From positions 1 through 64,000 of the forward strand of contig JAUCBJ010003317.1 of assembly GCA_032718475.1 (NCBI GenBank): a DNA stretch of 64,000 nt, written 5' to 3'. The stretch comes from Nemertoderma westbladi (Eukaryota; Xenacoelomorpha; Nemertodermatida; Nemertodermatidae). A model generated the notes under the pieces. It made no database searches, was not told the origin of the DNA, and saw only the letters and a list, made by a program, of their open reading frames with translations. The position numbers and the translations under genes were made by a program. Shown one piece after another: positions 48,095-59,190 of the stretch (position 1 is its first letter; every line of letters starts with the position of its first letter).

Positions 48095-49410
48095 TGTTCG
48101 CGGTATTTCAACTTTTCATAACGCGAGTTGAATATTTTTTGTATTTATTTAAAATGATTATTCCGATATCACTACTGGGTGCGGGACCATAGGTTTTGGG
48201 CACATTCTATGGACTGGGGGCGATTTATGGGCAAATATTGGGGCGACTTACAGGGTACGGGAATAATTTCATGTTTATAAGGGCCAGGGGTGGGAGGCAA
48301 AGTTAAGCAGTATTCAGGTTAGCCTGAGTACTATTAGGCCCTGGCCAACTTCCTGCTGCCTGTAGAGGTGGATTTGGCAACGCGCCAGGCCTAAAGGACA
48401 AGGAGTGCCCTTAGTGGTCCCTGGCCAACAGCAGTTATTACGAGCCTGAAAAGGACATCGGAACGCCAGCTGCTTGTGTCAGGGATTTGCGACGGGAAAC
48501 GACATGACAGACCCCGTAGCCAAGCCGTACTGGTTCTCGATGATCGTTCCCTTCGGGGTTCGTGAGGGGTGGGACAGACACGCGAAAGGGTCTACCGACT
48601 AACAGAGGAAGGGTTTGACGAGGACTGCCCTTAGCGGTCTCTGGTCAACAGCAGTTATTACGAGCCTGAAAAGGACATCGGAACGCCGGCTGCTTATACC
48701 AGGGATTATCGACGGGAACCGACGACAGACCCCTTAGCCAAGCCGTACTGGCTCTCGATGATCATTCCTTTCGGGGTTCGTGAGGGGTGGGACGGACACT
48801 CGACAGGGTCGAAAGACAAATGACTGGACTCTACCGGCCTACCGACTGTTCGGAGTAGTTTCTCGGCCGCTGAAGCGACTACGAGCCTGAATAAGGACTC
48901 GGAAAGCCTAGGAGGTTGGGTCTCTGCGATGAACCGACGGACCCCTAGCCAAGCCGTACTGGTTCTCGATGATCGTTCCCTTCGGGGTTCGTGAGGGGTG
49001 GGACGGACACGCGAACGGGTCCACCGACACGACAGACTCCTAGCCAAGCCGTACTGGTTCTCGATGACCGATCCCTTCGGGGTTCGAGAGGGGTGGTACG
49101 GATACGCGACAGAGTCTACCGACTGGACCGACCCTTAGCCAAGCCGTGCTGGTTCTCGATGATCGATCCCTTCGGGGTTCGGGAGGGGTGGAACGGACAC
49201 GCGACAGGGTCGACCGACACCGACACTACGGCATCAAGACTAGGACCGAGGGAAAATCTGGGGAACATTAGTTAGGCTAAAATCTGAGCGAACAGTGGGT
49301 AATTAAATAATATACTGTAGGGATTTATATTGTTGTGTATAATTATTGTGAATATTTGGTGTATATTGATTTGGGGAAGCCCAATTAATTCTCAATCAGG
49401 GCTCAGTGAG
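48095..49410 (+). repeat. 5' LTR (supported part)
   Basis: Begins TGTTCGCGG and is matched base for base (offset 14590) by 62685-64000. The true 3' end lies beyond 49410 because the partner is cut by the window. A CA at 49493 and a tract at 49503-49519 resembling the complement of a tRNA-Gly 3' end (GGTG..TGGCCGGGA) suggest an LTR of about 1.4 kb, but this is weak. Confidence 0.9.
48518..49205 (+). repeat. Five iterations of a module inside the 5' LTR
   Basis: AGCCAAGCCGTACTGGTTCT continuing through CGATGATCGTTCCCTTCGGG and GTTCGTGAGGGGTGG starts at 48518, 48736, 48947, 49042 and 49137. The last three are exactly 95 bp apart. The same five are in the 3' LTR at 63108, 63326, 63537, 63632 and 63727. 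Apparent open frames on both strands here come from this repeat. Confidence 0.9.
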
Positions 49411-49565
49411 ATTAACTACATTAAAGAATATATCCAACCAATGCAGCTTTTTCTCAACCGCAATCTTGCATTTAGGAACATTCCTTCTCCACAATCAATA
49501 TCCGGTGACTGGCCGGGATTCCGTGGTCTGTAAAATTCCGCCTCCAGCATCGGCGTTTTTCCCCC

Positions 49566-49990
49566 ATGGTGTCGGGAATAACGGCAACAAAATTGAGAAT
49601 TAAACGCGGCCAACTTCAACTGGTGGAAGTTGGGAATTCTACAATACTCTTCAAACTCTCTCCGTGCTTACCCAGCACCCACTACGAGGAAACTCTGGTA
49701 TTTGAGTTAAGACAAAGTCGTGGTTTAATTAATCAACAAACTCGATCTAACCAACTCGTAGTCGGCAGATCACACATTTGGAGAGTTGTTAACAGGGAAT
49801 GGAAGTATCGATCACACCCATTGATATAATCCAAGTTGAGCCAGGAATCTGGCACGTCGAGGTTGAAGTACAAGGAACGAACGTCGGACAATTCAGGATT
49901 ACCGTTCGGGTGGTCCAGGCTGAGTACAACACCTACGAGGAACTATTTTACGACATCGCACATCTAGCTATCAACGAGGCGCTACAATGA
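49566..49990 (+). other. Small overlapping pre-gag ORFs
   Basis: Two ORFs precede gag: 49566-49829 (87 codons, starts MVSGITATKLR) and 49799-49990 (63 codons, starts MEVSITPIDIIQ). Both are rich in alternating hydrophobic residues suggestive of beta strands. They may be one protein split by a frame change near 49796. The second ends in an ATGA overlap with the ATG at 49987. No family recognised. They may also be chance frames in the leader. Confidence 0.35.
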
Positions 49991-52049
49991 CAACGAATAA
50001 CGTATCCGATACCGATGAGATGGACCACCACACAGACTCGGAAGCCAACGAGGTACCAAACGTCAAGAACATGGCCCGTCGACTAGGTGCTCTCAAAGGC
50101 GGAGTCACATGAGCGTTCAACGCATAGAGAAACAACTCAAGGGAGTCGAAACCCCCCTCAACGAGATACAAACTCAGCTTCAGAATATCCGAAGTATTCT
50201 ACAACGATATGAGAGAATGATACAGGTGTACCAAGAACTCATCCCCGCCACTGACCAGGTAAACTACCCCAAATTGGAAGAACACGTTGCACGCCTAGAC
50301 AAATTCCGCAAACAACACCGGAGGACCCTCAGCCTCGTGAGAGGCTATGAGGAACAGTACTACAAGAGAGCTAAAAGAACGGACGCAGAATCAGTGCGAA
50401 CCTCCAACACCAGGACCACAATTCATCAAAAGAGAATGGGGTCCTCAAGACACCAGCGCTCCAGCGCTAGGAGCGAGATATCCGGCTCAGCGCGCAGTTC
50501 TCAAGGGGGGCCGCCACTCCGAGATCAGCTACGAGAACAGAAGGCATTAGCCCTCAAAGCTCGGATGGAAGATGAGTATGTTCAACTGCGAACCGAGCAA
50601 GATGTAATAGCCGCCGAAATGCAAAAACAAGAGGCCGAGCAAGCGGCCAAACGGCAGGCCGAGCAACATGAACAGGAAGCTAAGCAACGTGAACAGGAAG
50701 CTGAACAACGTGAACGAGAGGCCCAACGAGAGATTGAACAACGTAAACAGGAAGCTGAACAACGTAAACAGGAAGCTAAACAACGTGAACAGGAAGCTGA
50801 ACAACGTGGACGAGAAGCCCAACAAGAGATCGAACAACATAAATGGGAAGCTGAAATGCGTAAACAACACGCCGAGGCCCAAGCAATTCTCATACACAAA
50901 AAGAATACGGATATTGTGAAACTCGCAGAGTACGAAGCCGCACTTATAGAACGAGATATTCAACTCTACGAGGACTGGGAAAGGGATATAGATCAGAACT
51001 ATGAACCAATACCGATACCAGAATTAGAAAAGTCATTAACGACACCGGCGGTGAAACCCCCGAAACCCGAGTTCCCGCCTACCATACAGTCTACGTTATT
51101 GGCACAAGCACCGGTGTTCCATCCCCCACCGGTTACGCTTAAAAATGAGGAACCGTATTTCCCATCCAACCCCACAGCAACGAGTGTACCCAAGTACGAG
51201 CCTGAAAGGGACTCGGAACGGGATGCCACTCCTCGATCCTACAACCCGTTTACATCCACACCACAAACCCGTAGTCGCGTCATCATTAAGACTCCACCTA
51301 TCATTGATCCATCGAGTATGGGAGAGAGCGCTAATAACTATAACCCTCCAAACCACTCCAGTTCGGACGACGTCGGCATTATCCGGGCATTGGAAAACCG
51401 CCTCTCCATGCCCAAGATGGAGATCCGCACCTTCGAAGGAGATCCCGTCGATTACCTCAGATTCAAGAAACGGTTCTTTGCGCAGATTGGATCAACGGAC
51501 ATCGCTGACGCACAGAAACTGGTATATTTATCGCAATACCTGGGTGACAAACCACGCCGAATCATCGCTTGTTTTGAGGGAGGTTCTCATGAAGCATACT
51601 ACGACGCATGGAAAACTCTAGACAAAAGATACGGAAATACCGGGACTATAATTAATAAAACTCTAGAGAAACTGATACAAGACGCGGGATCACTAGGGGA
51701 CCCACAGAACATCCAGGAATTCTCAGATTCCATGAAGGATGCCTACTACACTCTGAAACCTTTAAATAAGGAGGACCAGGTGAAAAACATTCTAAACCTC
51801 CGACAGATCGCCCGGAAGTTCCCCGGATGGCTGCAAAGTAAGTGGGCCTATAAATGTGTAGATCTCCGGCGCAGACATCCAGATCGAGACCCCAGCTTCC
51901 TCGAAATGTCGGCATTCCTGGACGATATCTCCGAAGCCATGAATGACTCGATGTTCTCGAAACAGAGTCTCGCCAAGTTGGACGCAATAGAGAATAACTC
52001 CAGGAGTAAGAAACCCACTCAGAGGCCAAGATTCCGCCCCCTCCGGTGA
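49987..52049 (+). CDS. gag: BEL/Pao Gag
   Basis: Structural polyprotein that packages element RNA. A first frame from ATG 49987 (42 codons, to TGA 50110) has the basic stretch NMARRLGALKGG. The main frame of 646 codons opens at ATG 50109 in an ATGA overlap, so the N-terminus is either split by an old frame change or reached by re-initiation. Main frame: helical N-terminus; Arg/Ser-rich linker; Glu/Gln/Arg coiled coil built of ~8-residue repeats (50640-50870, EQREQEAK type); Pro-rich linker; then a DUF1759-like capsid domain (51415-51830: MEIRTFEGDPVDYLRF, YLGDKPRRII, AWKTLDKRYG). It ends TGA 52047, overlapping the next frame. Zinc knuckles lie in the following frame. Confidence 0.85.
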
Positions 52050-53023
52050 GCACGATGGCTATCACCATGGCCGAGGATTCCGACGATGAAGACTACGAGG
52101 AACCGACATCAGCCGAGGAATGGGCGTGTTATCTCGCGAATTGGGCACCCGAGAGGGAAGGCATCACAAACTCCCTTCTCTGTCTCTATTGTGAAGAGAA
52201 ACATAAAGTTGAATTCTGCAGGAAGTTCCAGTTTGCCGAACTCGTCCCACGCTTCGAGGCGATTATGAAACAATGAGGATGCTTCCGGTGTCTTGGAACA
52301 GGTCACTACGTTCGGGATTGCGACCAAAGGTCGTGTTGTGCGGTCTGTAACGACCTACGTCATCACATGCTCCTCCACATCCCCGCGAACTTTGACTTCA
52401 CCACCCTCCCCTTTCGGATTGAAGCCAAGCGAAGAGGAGAAACGAACCACGTTTCTAAAGGAACCCGGACAACCCAACGGAGAGAAACCAACCCGTTTAA
52501 AATCGCCACTAACGCATCACCAGTGACAAATATCTCAGCCACGATTAACCTTATAAATCGCCGTTACATGGTCTTCGCCAAAGTAATCCCAGTAAGAATT
52601 CAAGGGGTCGGCAAATCCTTGACGACGCTCGTGTTCCTTGACAACGGGTCGGACGGAACCATCATCGACCGGGATTTCCTCGAGCAACTCGGCCTAGACT
52701 ATGAGCCTTGCAAACGGCCCATACAAACTATCACCGACCACAGAGAGGTAGAATCCGGGGAAGTGCAACTCCAGATGGAAGGGGTAATGAAGGGCTACGA
52801 GACGGTTAAGCTGACCATCAAGAATGCCTTAGTACACACAGACCTCCGAGTGCGGTTCCGACAATCAGCCGAGTACGCCCCCCCTCATACAGCTGGACCG
52901 AGACGATGTGGATCTAAGGTGCCCGCCGTTGGATGTAAACCGCATCACCCTACTGATTGGACTCGATACACCGGAACTACACATACCCACCAGAGACGTC
53001 GCCCGATCTATAAAGCAGGATGA
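52046..53023 (+). pseudogene. pol: BEL pol: zinc knuckles and aspartic protease
   Basis: A frame overlapping the gag stop (first ATG 52055). Two zinc-binding knuckles: LYCEEKHKVEFC, and after an in-frame TGA (52274-52276) CFRCLGTGHYVRDC. A DUF1758-type retropepsin follows with VFLDNGSDGTIIDRDFLEQL (catalytic Asp in D-N-G-S, normal for BEL). The protease frame loses register near a run of seven C at about 52880, where homology moves to the frame of the RT. The copy is therefore broken by one stop and one frame change. Confidence 0.8.
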
Positions 53024-54962
53024 CGGCTTTTACGCTGAACGAACAATAATGGGATGGACACTCTGCGGCATCAAGGAAGAGACTACCGACACCTATACAT
53101 ACCTTCCTAAATGTCAGATTAAAGAAAATGCAACATCCATGGGTTATTGCTCAGCTACAGACCTCGATGAGGATTTATTTCTTGAGACCGAAAAAACCCA
53201 GCAAGAGATGACTAAATACTTTAATCTAGAGACCCAAGCGTTCGCTGAAAAGGACGAAAACCCGTCCGAGGAGGATCATTATTGTATGGATGTCCTGGAC
53301 CAGGCCACGTTCAACGACGGACACTGGTGTTCACCCATGTTATGGAAGGACCCAAGCAAACCAATGGCAAACAACACCAACATGGCCCTTAGGCGACTTA
53401 AGGGGATTCTACGCCGGCTGAATGACCAACCCGAGATAAAAGAGAAATATAACATCGTAATCAAAGGATATCTCGAAGATGGATTAGCAGAAATGGTACC
53501 ACGGAATGAACTGCAAGGGGGTAAAAGAACATATTATCTTCCAACCCACTATGTGGTAGAAGCCCGAAAGGGCGGTAAAATCCGAGTAGTTAACGATGGC
53601 GCTGCTATGTACCAAGGCGAATCCCTGAACAGTCAGCTTTATACAGGGCCCAACATATATAGTACACTTATCGGCGTATTGATCAGGTTTAGAGAAAACC
53701 GGATAGCATTCACCTGCGACATCAAAGCCATGTTTCACCAGGTTCGTACGCTACCAAGAGACTCAGACTGTCTACGTATCCTATGGACGGATAAAACACT
53801 AACTCAACAGGAGATTAGTCAACTTACAATGAAGGATGTAGACGTAATGCGTATGATCGTCAGGATCTTCGGAGCTAAGGACTCGCCGGTAGCATGTAGT
53901 GACATGCTGAAGAAGACGGCAACCATGTGCGAAAACGAGTTCCCTCCAACCGTCATAGAAACCATCCGACGATGCTTCTACGTGGACGACGGATGCGCCG
54001 GCGCAGATAATGTGGACGAGGCATATCGGCTAGCAATGGGAATGGTAGAATGTTTAAAGAAAGGAGGTTTCCCGCTCGTGAAGTTCAGATCCCACGACAA
54101 AAAACTTATGGAAAAGTTTCCGGAGGACATCTGACTGGACAACAACAAAATGTATTCGGAGGATGTGGAACACCGTGTACTCGGTATTGAATGGGACATA
54201 GAAACAGACGAATTCATTTTCAAATATAAACCCCTACCCAAGCCTATGACGAAAAGGGGATGTTTGGCGATAAAAAGCGCAATCTTTGACCCACTAAATT
54301 TCATATCTCCGGTAACCTTGGCCGGAATGAACCTGATTAAGGAAATGTGGATAGAAGGAATGGGATGGGATGAAGAACTCCCCCCACACCTCAGCGTCAA
54401 ATGGAGAAAATGGACGGACCAGCTCGAACACCTACATCTTATGCGGATCCCTCGACCGTTCTTCCTCGATAAACTACCCACCGATATCTTCCAGCTCCAT
54501 ACCTTCTCGGATGCTTCGAATACCGGAATCGGCGTAGTTACCTTCTTACGAAGACTAAGCAACGATGGAAACAGCGATACGAGCTTTTTATTTTCTAAAG
54601 CTAAGACAGTATCCGGGGAATTCGTGGCAACGATTCCAAGACTCGAGCTACAGGCTGCAGTTTGGGCAGTGAGACAGAACCGCATGGTCATGCGGAACCT
54701 ACGAATCCCCATCGAATCTCAACACTTCTGGGTCGATTCGAGTATCGTTCTCTACTATCTCCACTCTCCATCCCGACGTCACACTACGTTCGTAGCGAAC
54801 CGAGCCACGGAGATAAAACAGTGTACCGGCCGAGAACAGTGGCACCACGTAAACGGGAAAGAAAATCCAGCGGACTTATCAAGCCGAGGCGCCACCCCAA
54901 AACAACTCGGTAAAGTAAACTCTGGCTTACAGGCCCGGAATTCCTACAGCAGCCACAATTAA
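52880..54962 (+). pseudogene. pol: BEL pol: reverse transcriptase and RNase H
   Basis: The RT frame starts around LLIGLDTPELHI. Motifs: KIRVVNDGAAMYQGESLN, AFTCDIKAMFHQV (motif A Asp), RIFGAKDSPVAC (motif B region), CFYVDDGCAG (catalytic YVDD at about 53977-53988). An in-frame TGA at 54132-54134 interrupts just before the connection domain (IFDPLNFISPVTLAG). RNase H follows with LHTFSDASNTGIGVV (54498-54540), LELQAAVW and WVDSSIVL, ending in the NPADLSSRG box that closes the BEL RNase H region. The frame is lost near 54910. Confidence 0.88.
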
Positions 54963-56684
54963 CATGGAGTACCCGATTCGACCCCGAACTCGATAGCGGA
55001 AAATACTCCGAGGACGACAAAGAGATCCGTAAAGTCCATAGAAGCAACACAGTGGAAATTTATAGTTGTCTGACTGAGCCTGCAAAGGACTCGGGCAGGC
55101 ACTATAACGTTGCGACGATCATTCAACCAGCGGCGTCTTTACATCTGTTAATCGAGCGAACTTCATGCAATGAGACGGCTCATCCACCACGTTATAACCC
55201 TTCGCAACTTCCTACGGTGGAAAGACAACAAGCCGATAGTTCAACGGAGTATACAAGAACTCATTATCGCGGAGAAGTGTATCGTTGGATATGTCCAGAG
55301 AGAAAGTTTCCCCGATGAGTGGGAACAACTCAGTGCGGGCAAGACCTTGAAACCGGACAGCCCAGTCTACCAACTGAGACCAATGATGGGAGAGGACGGA
55401 CTGATCCGACTGAATACCCGGATGGCAAACGCCCCGGTCGAGTATGAGGTTAAATACCCGGCGCTTCTGCCCGGAACTTCGACACTAGCCAAGCTATTAA
55501 TTCAACAATGTCACGAGGAAAACCATCATGCAGGACAGAACTGGATTATAGCTAATATAAGACAAAGATATTGGATCACACACATCCAGCCACTGATCCG
55601 GAAAGTGTTGAAACGTTGCTTTACCTGCAGAAGATATCTAGCACCACCACTCACATAAAAGATGGCCGACTTACCAGCCACCCGTCTACAGTCCGATTCC
55701 CCACCGTTCTACGTCACCGGAGTGGACTGTTTCGGACTGTTTACGGTCATTGAACGACGATCCAACATCAAATGCTGGGAGGCCATATTTACCTGCCTTA
55801 GGTCTAGGGCAATCTACCTAGACATTGTGGTGAACCTTACGCAACACGCGTTCATCAACGCTCTGCGTCGGTTCGTGGTGAGCAATGGGACATGTCGTCA
55901 CATGTACTCCGATAATGGCACAAACTTTGTGGGAGGAGAAAGAGAACTTAGAGAGGCGATCGAGGGATGGTTTACCGATAACACCGCATCCCAAGTCTGG
56001 AAGGAACACCAGATACAGTGGCACTTCCAGACCCCCTTAGCACCCCATACGAGCGGGGTATGGGAGAAACTGATCGACTTAGTGAAACGATCCATGCGCG
56101 TCGCTCTAGGAGACACCCGGGTAACCCATGACACCCTCCGCACAACATTCTGCGAGATCACGGCTACCCTGAACAACCGACCCATTGTCCCTATCCGCGA
56201 CGACCCCACAGACCTGGAGCCCCTCACTCCTAACCACCTACTGGGGAGACCCAAAACTCATGTTCTCCAAGAGAAAATGTTTCCGGATCCCAACGATATC
56301 GCGAGACATACAAATTGGAAGAAGGCCCTAGCGTTGGCAGCGCATTGGTGGAGAATCTGGGCCCAGGAGTACCTCATAACCCTCCGGACCAGGAGGAAGT
56401 GGAACAACACCTACAGGAATGTCGAAGTTGGCGACATGGTACTAGTAAAAGAAGATCTTAAAGACCGCGTTCACTGGCCTGTGGCGTGAGTTGTGACAAT
56501 ACACCCGAGCAAAGACGGACTTGCGAGGACTGTGACGATACGAACGGCAAAGGGCCACTACCAATGCCCTATCCAGAGGCTGTGCCTTCTTGAAGGCAAT
56601 GACAGGAGTGACTCTACGAGAGATGATAAGTTCCCTACTCAGGATCCTGCTGCAGACATTGGTGACAATGCTAAACCCGTGTAA
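54963..56684 (+). pseudogene. pol: BEL pol: integrase
   Basis: Between 54963 and 55170 homology changes frame at least twice. From 55170 one frame carries MRRLIHHVITLRNFLRWK, then the HHCC zinc domain (QQCHEENHHAG ... RCFTCRR, to about 55640). An in-frame TAA at 55656-55658 follows. The catalytic core (55662-56489) has the D,D,E set: VTGVDCFG, MYSDNGTNFVGG and SGVWEKLIDLVKRSMR. Then come NHLLGRP and the C-terminal VEVGDMVLVKED region. A TGA at 56487-56489 precedes the final ~64 codons, which end at TAA 56682. It would insert the DNA copy into the genome; this copy is broken. Confidence 0.87.
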
Positions 56685-57902
56685 ACCCTTCTCATCATGT
56701 TGACAAACTCTTTAATAACTGTGATTTATCGACAATGAAAATGGACCCCCCTTAAACCAACTGTAACCACGCAATGGTTTTTGTGTTTCCTCGTGTGTTA
56801 TGTGGAGTCCAGCATCACCCTGCAGATGTTTCGACTGACGCAGGGTCGTTTATGTATAGTTTACCCTGATTTTGGTCATCGGGACCAACGCCATTGGATT
56901 ATTGGAAATGGTAAAGATTTGAAGTGGAATTCATTGTATTCATTGTAGTATGTTATGTTGTCTGTTGCGTGCGCAGTTCGGGGCGTCCAGCTGTAGATCC
57001 CGGATTGCCGTGCAACACCCCCTCTATCCCGTTATTCTGGTGGGTCCATGGTGCATCCACATGACTTCGACGATAGAGGGTTTTATGTTTCTCAGTCGCG
57101 TTATTCTGGTGGGACCGTTACGTGGATTTTGGGGCGTAGGCGGTGTAACTAGTCCAGCTGTAGATCCCAGAATGTTGCGTAACCCCATCCCACATGACTT
57201 CGTCGACTGAGCTTTATGTTGTTGGGAGTGTTATTCTGGTGGGTCCCTGGTGCATCCACGTGACTTCACTCCCAGCGTCTTCATTGTCCGTTACGTGTGC
57301 AGTTTGGGGCGTAGGCGGTGTAACTAGCCCAGCTGTAGATCCCAGATTGCCGCGTAACACCCCTTCCACGACGAAAATTTCCCAAAGAAGATGATTGAAT
57401 GTAATTGGAAATGATGAAAAGGAACAGACAACTCTACTATAAACCGAATGATGACGCGTATGATGATGAAAATGTAATGATGCGCACCCTGGTGCTGCGC
57501 TTATAACAAATGATGATGGCCGGGGGGCTATAACCCCAATGAAATGTGGAAATAAATGATGAAATGGTGGAACTAAATGATGAAATGTGTTGAAATAAAT
57601 GAAATGTGATGAAATAATAATGAGAAATGAAAAAAGACAAAAAAGGTATAAAAAGTCTAAAGAAAAGAATTGGAAAAAAGAAAAGGACATAAAAAGTCAT
57701 AAAAACTGGTTGGATATTAATGTATAGCTATAGTAACTGTAAATGCTGAATGTATTAGCAATAAGATGGCAGATGCCTATATAGCAATGTTATTTAATAA
57801 ACTGAATTACAAATAAACTGAATTATTCTGCAATCACTATAGTTTCAGACTTTCTGGACTTATAATTAACTGATCTAATTTGTAACGGACATAATCGTGA
57901 AT
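56685..57902 (+). repeat. Post-pol spacer with ~150 bp tandem repeat
   Basis: Units sharing TTATTCTGGTGGGTCC(A/C)TGGT, CAGCTGTAGATCCC and CGTAACACCCC recur about three times at 56955-57375. The rest is A-rich and purine-rich (57400-57720) without a frame. It may hold signals for expression of the third gene, for example a splice acceptor or internal promoter, but none is evident. Confidence 0.7.
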
Positions 57903-59190
57903 ATGGACCCAAATCGCCAAATTATCGGCGAATTACGTAATACGATAGATCTACTGGAATATCCGCAACCTGGATCCCCTAACTTTGATACGAATTGGAA
58001 CACCCTGATAAATGAGAACGTGCGAGTCGTTAAATTCACCGGGCGAGAGGGACCGGATTCCCGGAACCTACGAGAGCTCCGGTTGGCCGATGCTAGTACG
58101 AGACTGAAAAGAACTCGGAACGCAAAGGCAACCGGAGGGGACGAGTCGTCGTTCTGGGAAACGTTCCGGCAAAGCGTCTACAAATCCCGATGTTTGATAT
58201 ACGACAACGAAGGAAACGCGACGCCCACCTCGAAAGCAATTACGTTGGCGAGATGTCAAAGTTTCATCGACGACAAGAGTACGTACCTCGCCCACTGGGG
58301 AAACCTGTCGGAGTGTACAGCGACGCTACGAGAGGAACGTATATCGATCATCCATTATTGCGACGACTACCAGGAAAAGTACGGGGCGAAAGAATACGGT
58401 CGATCCTTGGTCGTCGTCCTCGGAACCCTGGACGGTTTGGTATTGGTGTGTCGAAAATTCCCGACACCCAGACAGGAAGTGCAGGCAGCCGGAGCGATCT
58501 GGTTACTACCTCCGGAAATCCAAAAGATCCTTTTCGACTTCGACGTCATTAAAATCGGGTCGGATATAAAGGCGGACATCCGGAACGACTACGCGAACGC
58601 TCCTTTAGGAAGAGACCATCGAGACGACCTCAACGCCCTTAGTCATTGCGTCGACACTCAAACGCTATTAGCCTGGTTATGATTCGCCGAGTTCATGCGA
58701 GGATTCCAAGAGGTGAGACCGACGAAATCCGGGATCGGCTACCTCGCTGTGCTAAACGGCGGCATCGACTTCAAATCCCAGAAATTCCAGGATTATAATA
58801 AAATATATGGTGGATACCCGGGATTAGAAATAAAGAGCGAGCGAGAGGGTCGATGGAAGGACGTTGAGAGAAAGTGGACGATACACCAAAGGTGGGAGAA
58901 TCCGGATCGACGGAACTACATCTACGTCGTTATAGAATCATACACCGTCGCTAAGTTTATCTGTAAAACTCTCGATAACCTCATTACGGCGGTTCCTCTT
59001 TCCTTCGTCGACTACGACTGGAACGAGGTTATAAACCACGCATTCAAAGCGGTCGATAACATTACACCGGGAGAGACGAAAACGCTCGCCGTCATCGATT
59101 CCTGGGACGAGAGCGGACCTTACGACATCCCTACAATTACCGATCTTCTCGGTGCGGAGGGGCCTCAGATTTCTTCGGAAGGGGAAGAAC

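Noticed and set aside
48706-49275. Open frames on both strands within the LTR (also 63297-63865)
   Set aside because: They result from the GC-rich 95 bp modules, are open in both directions and differ between the two LTR copies.
50547-50963. Minus-strand frames opposite the gag coiled coil
   Set aside because: Shadows of the repetitive EQREQEA-type coding sequence on the plus strand.
52274-58682. Reassigned TGA codon or selenocysteine
   Set aside because: The same element uses TGA as the natural end of gag, pol is also broken by indels, and no SECIS-like structure was evident; decay is simpler.
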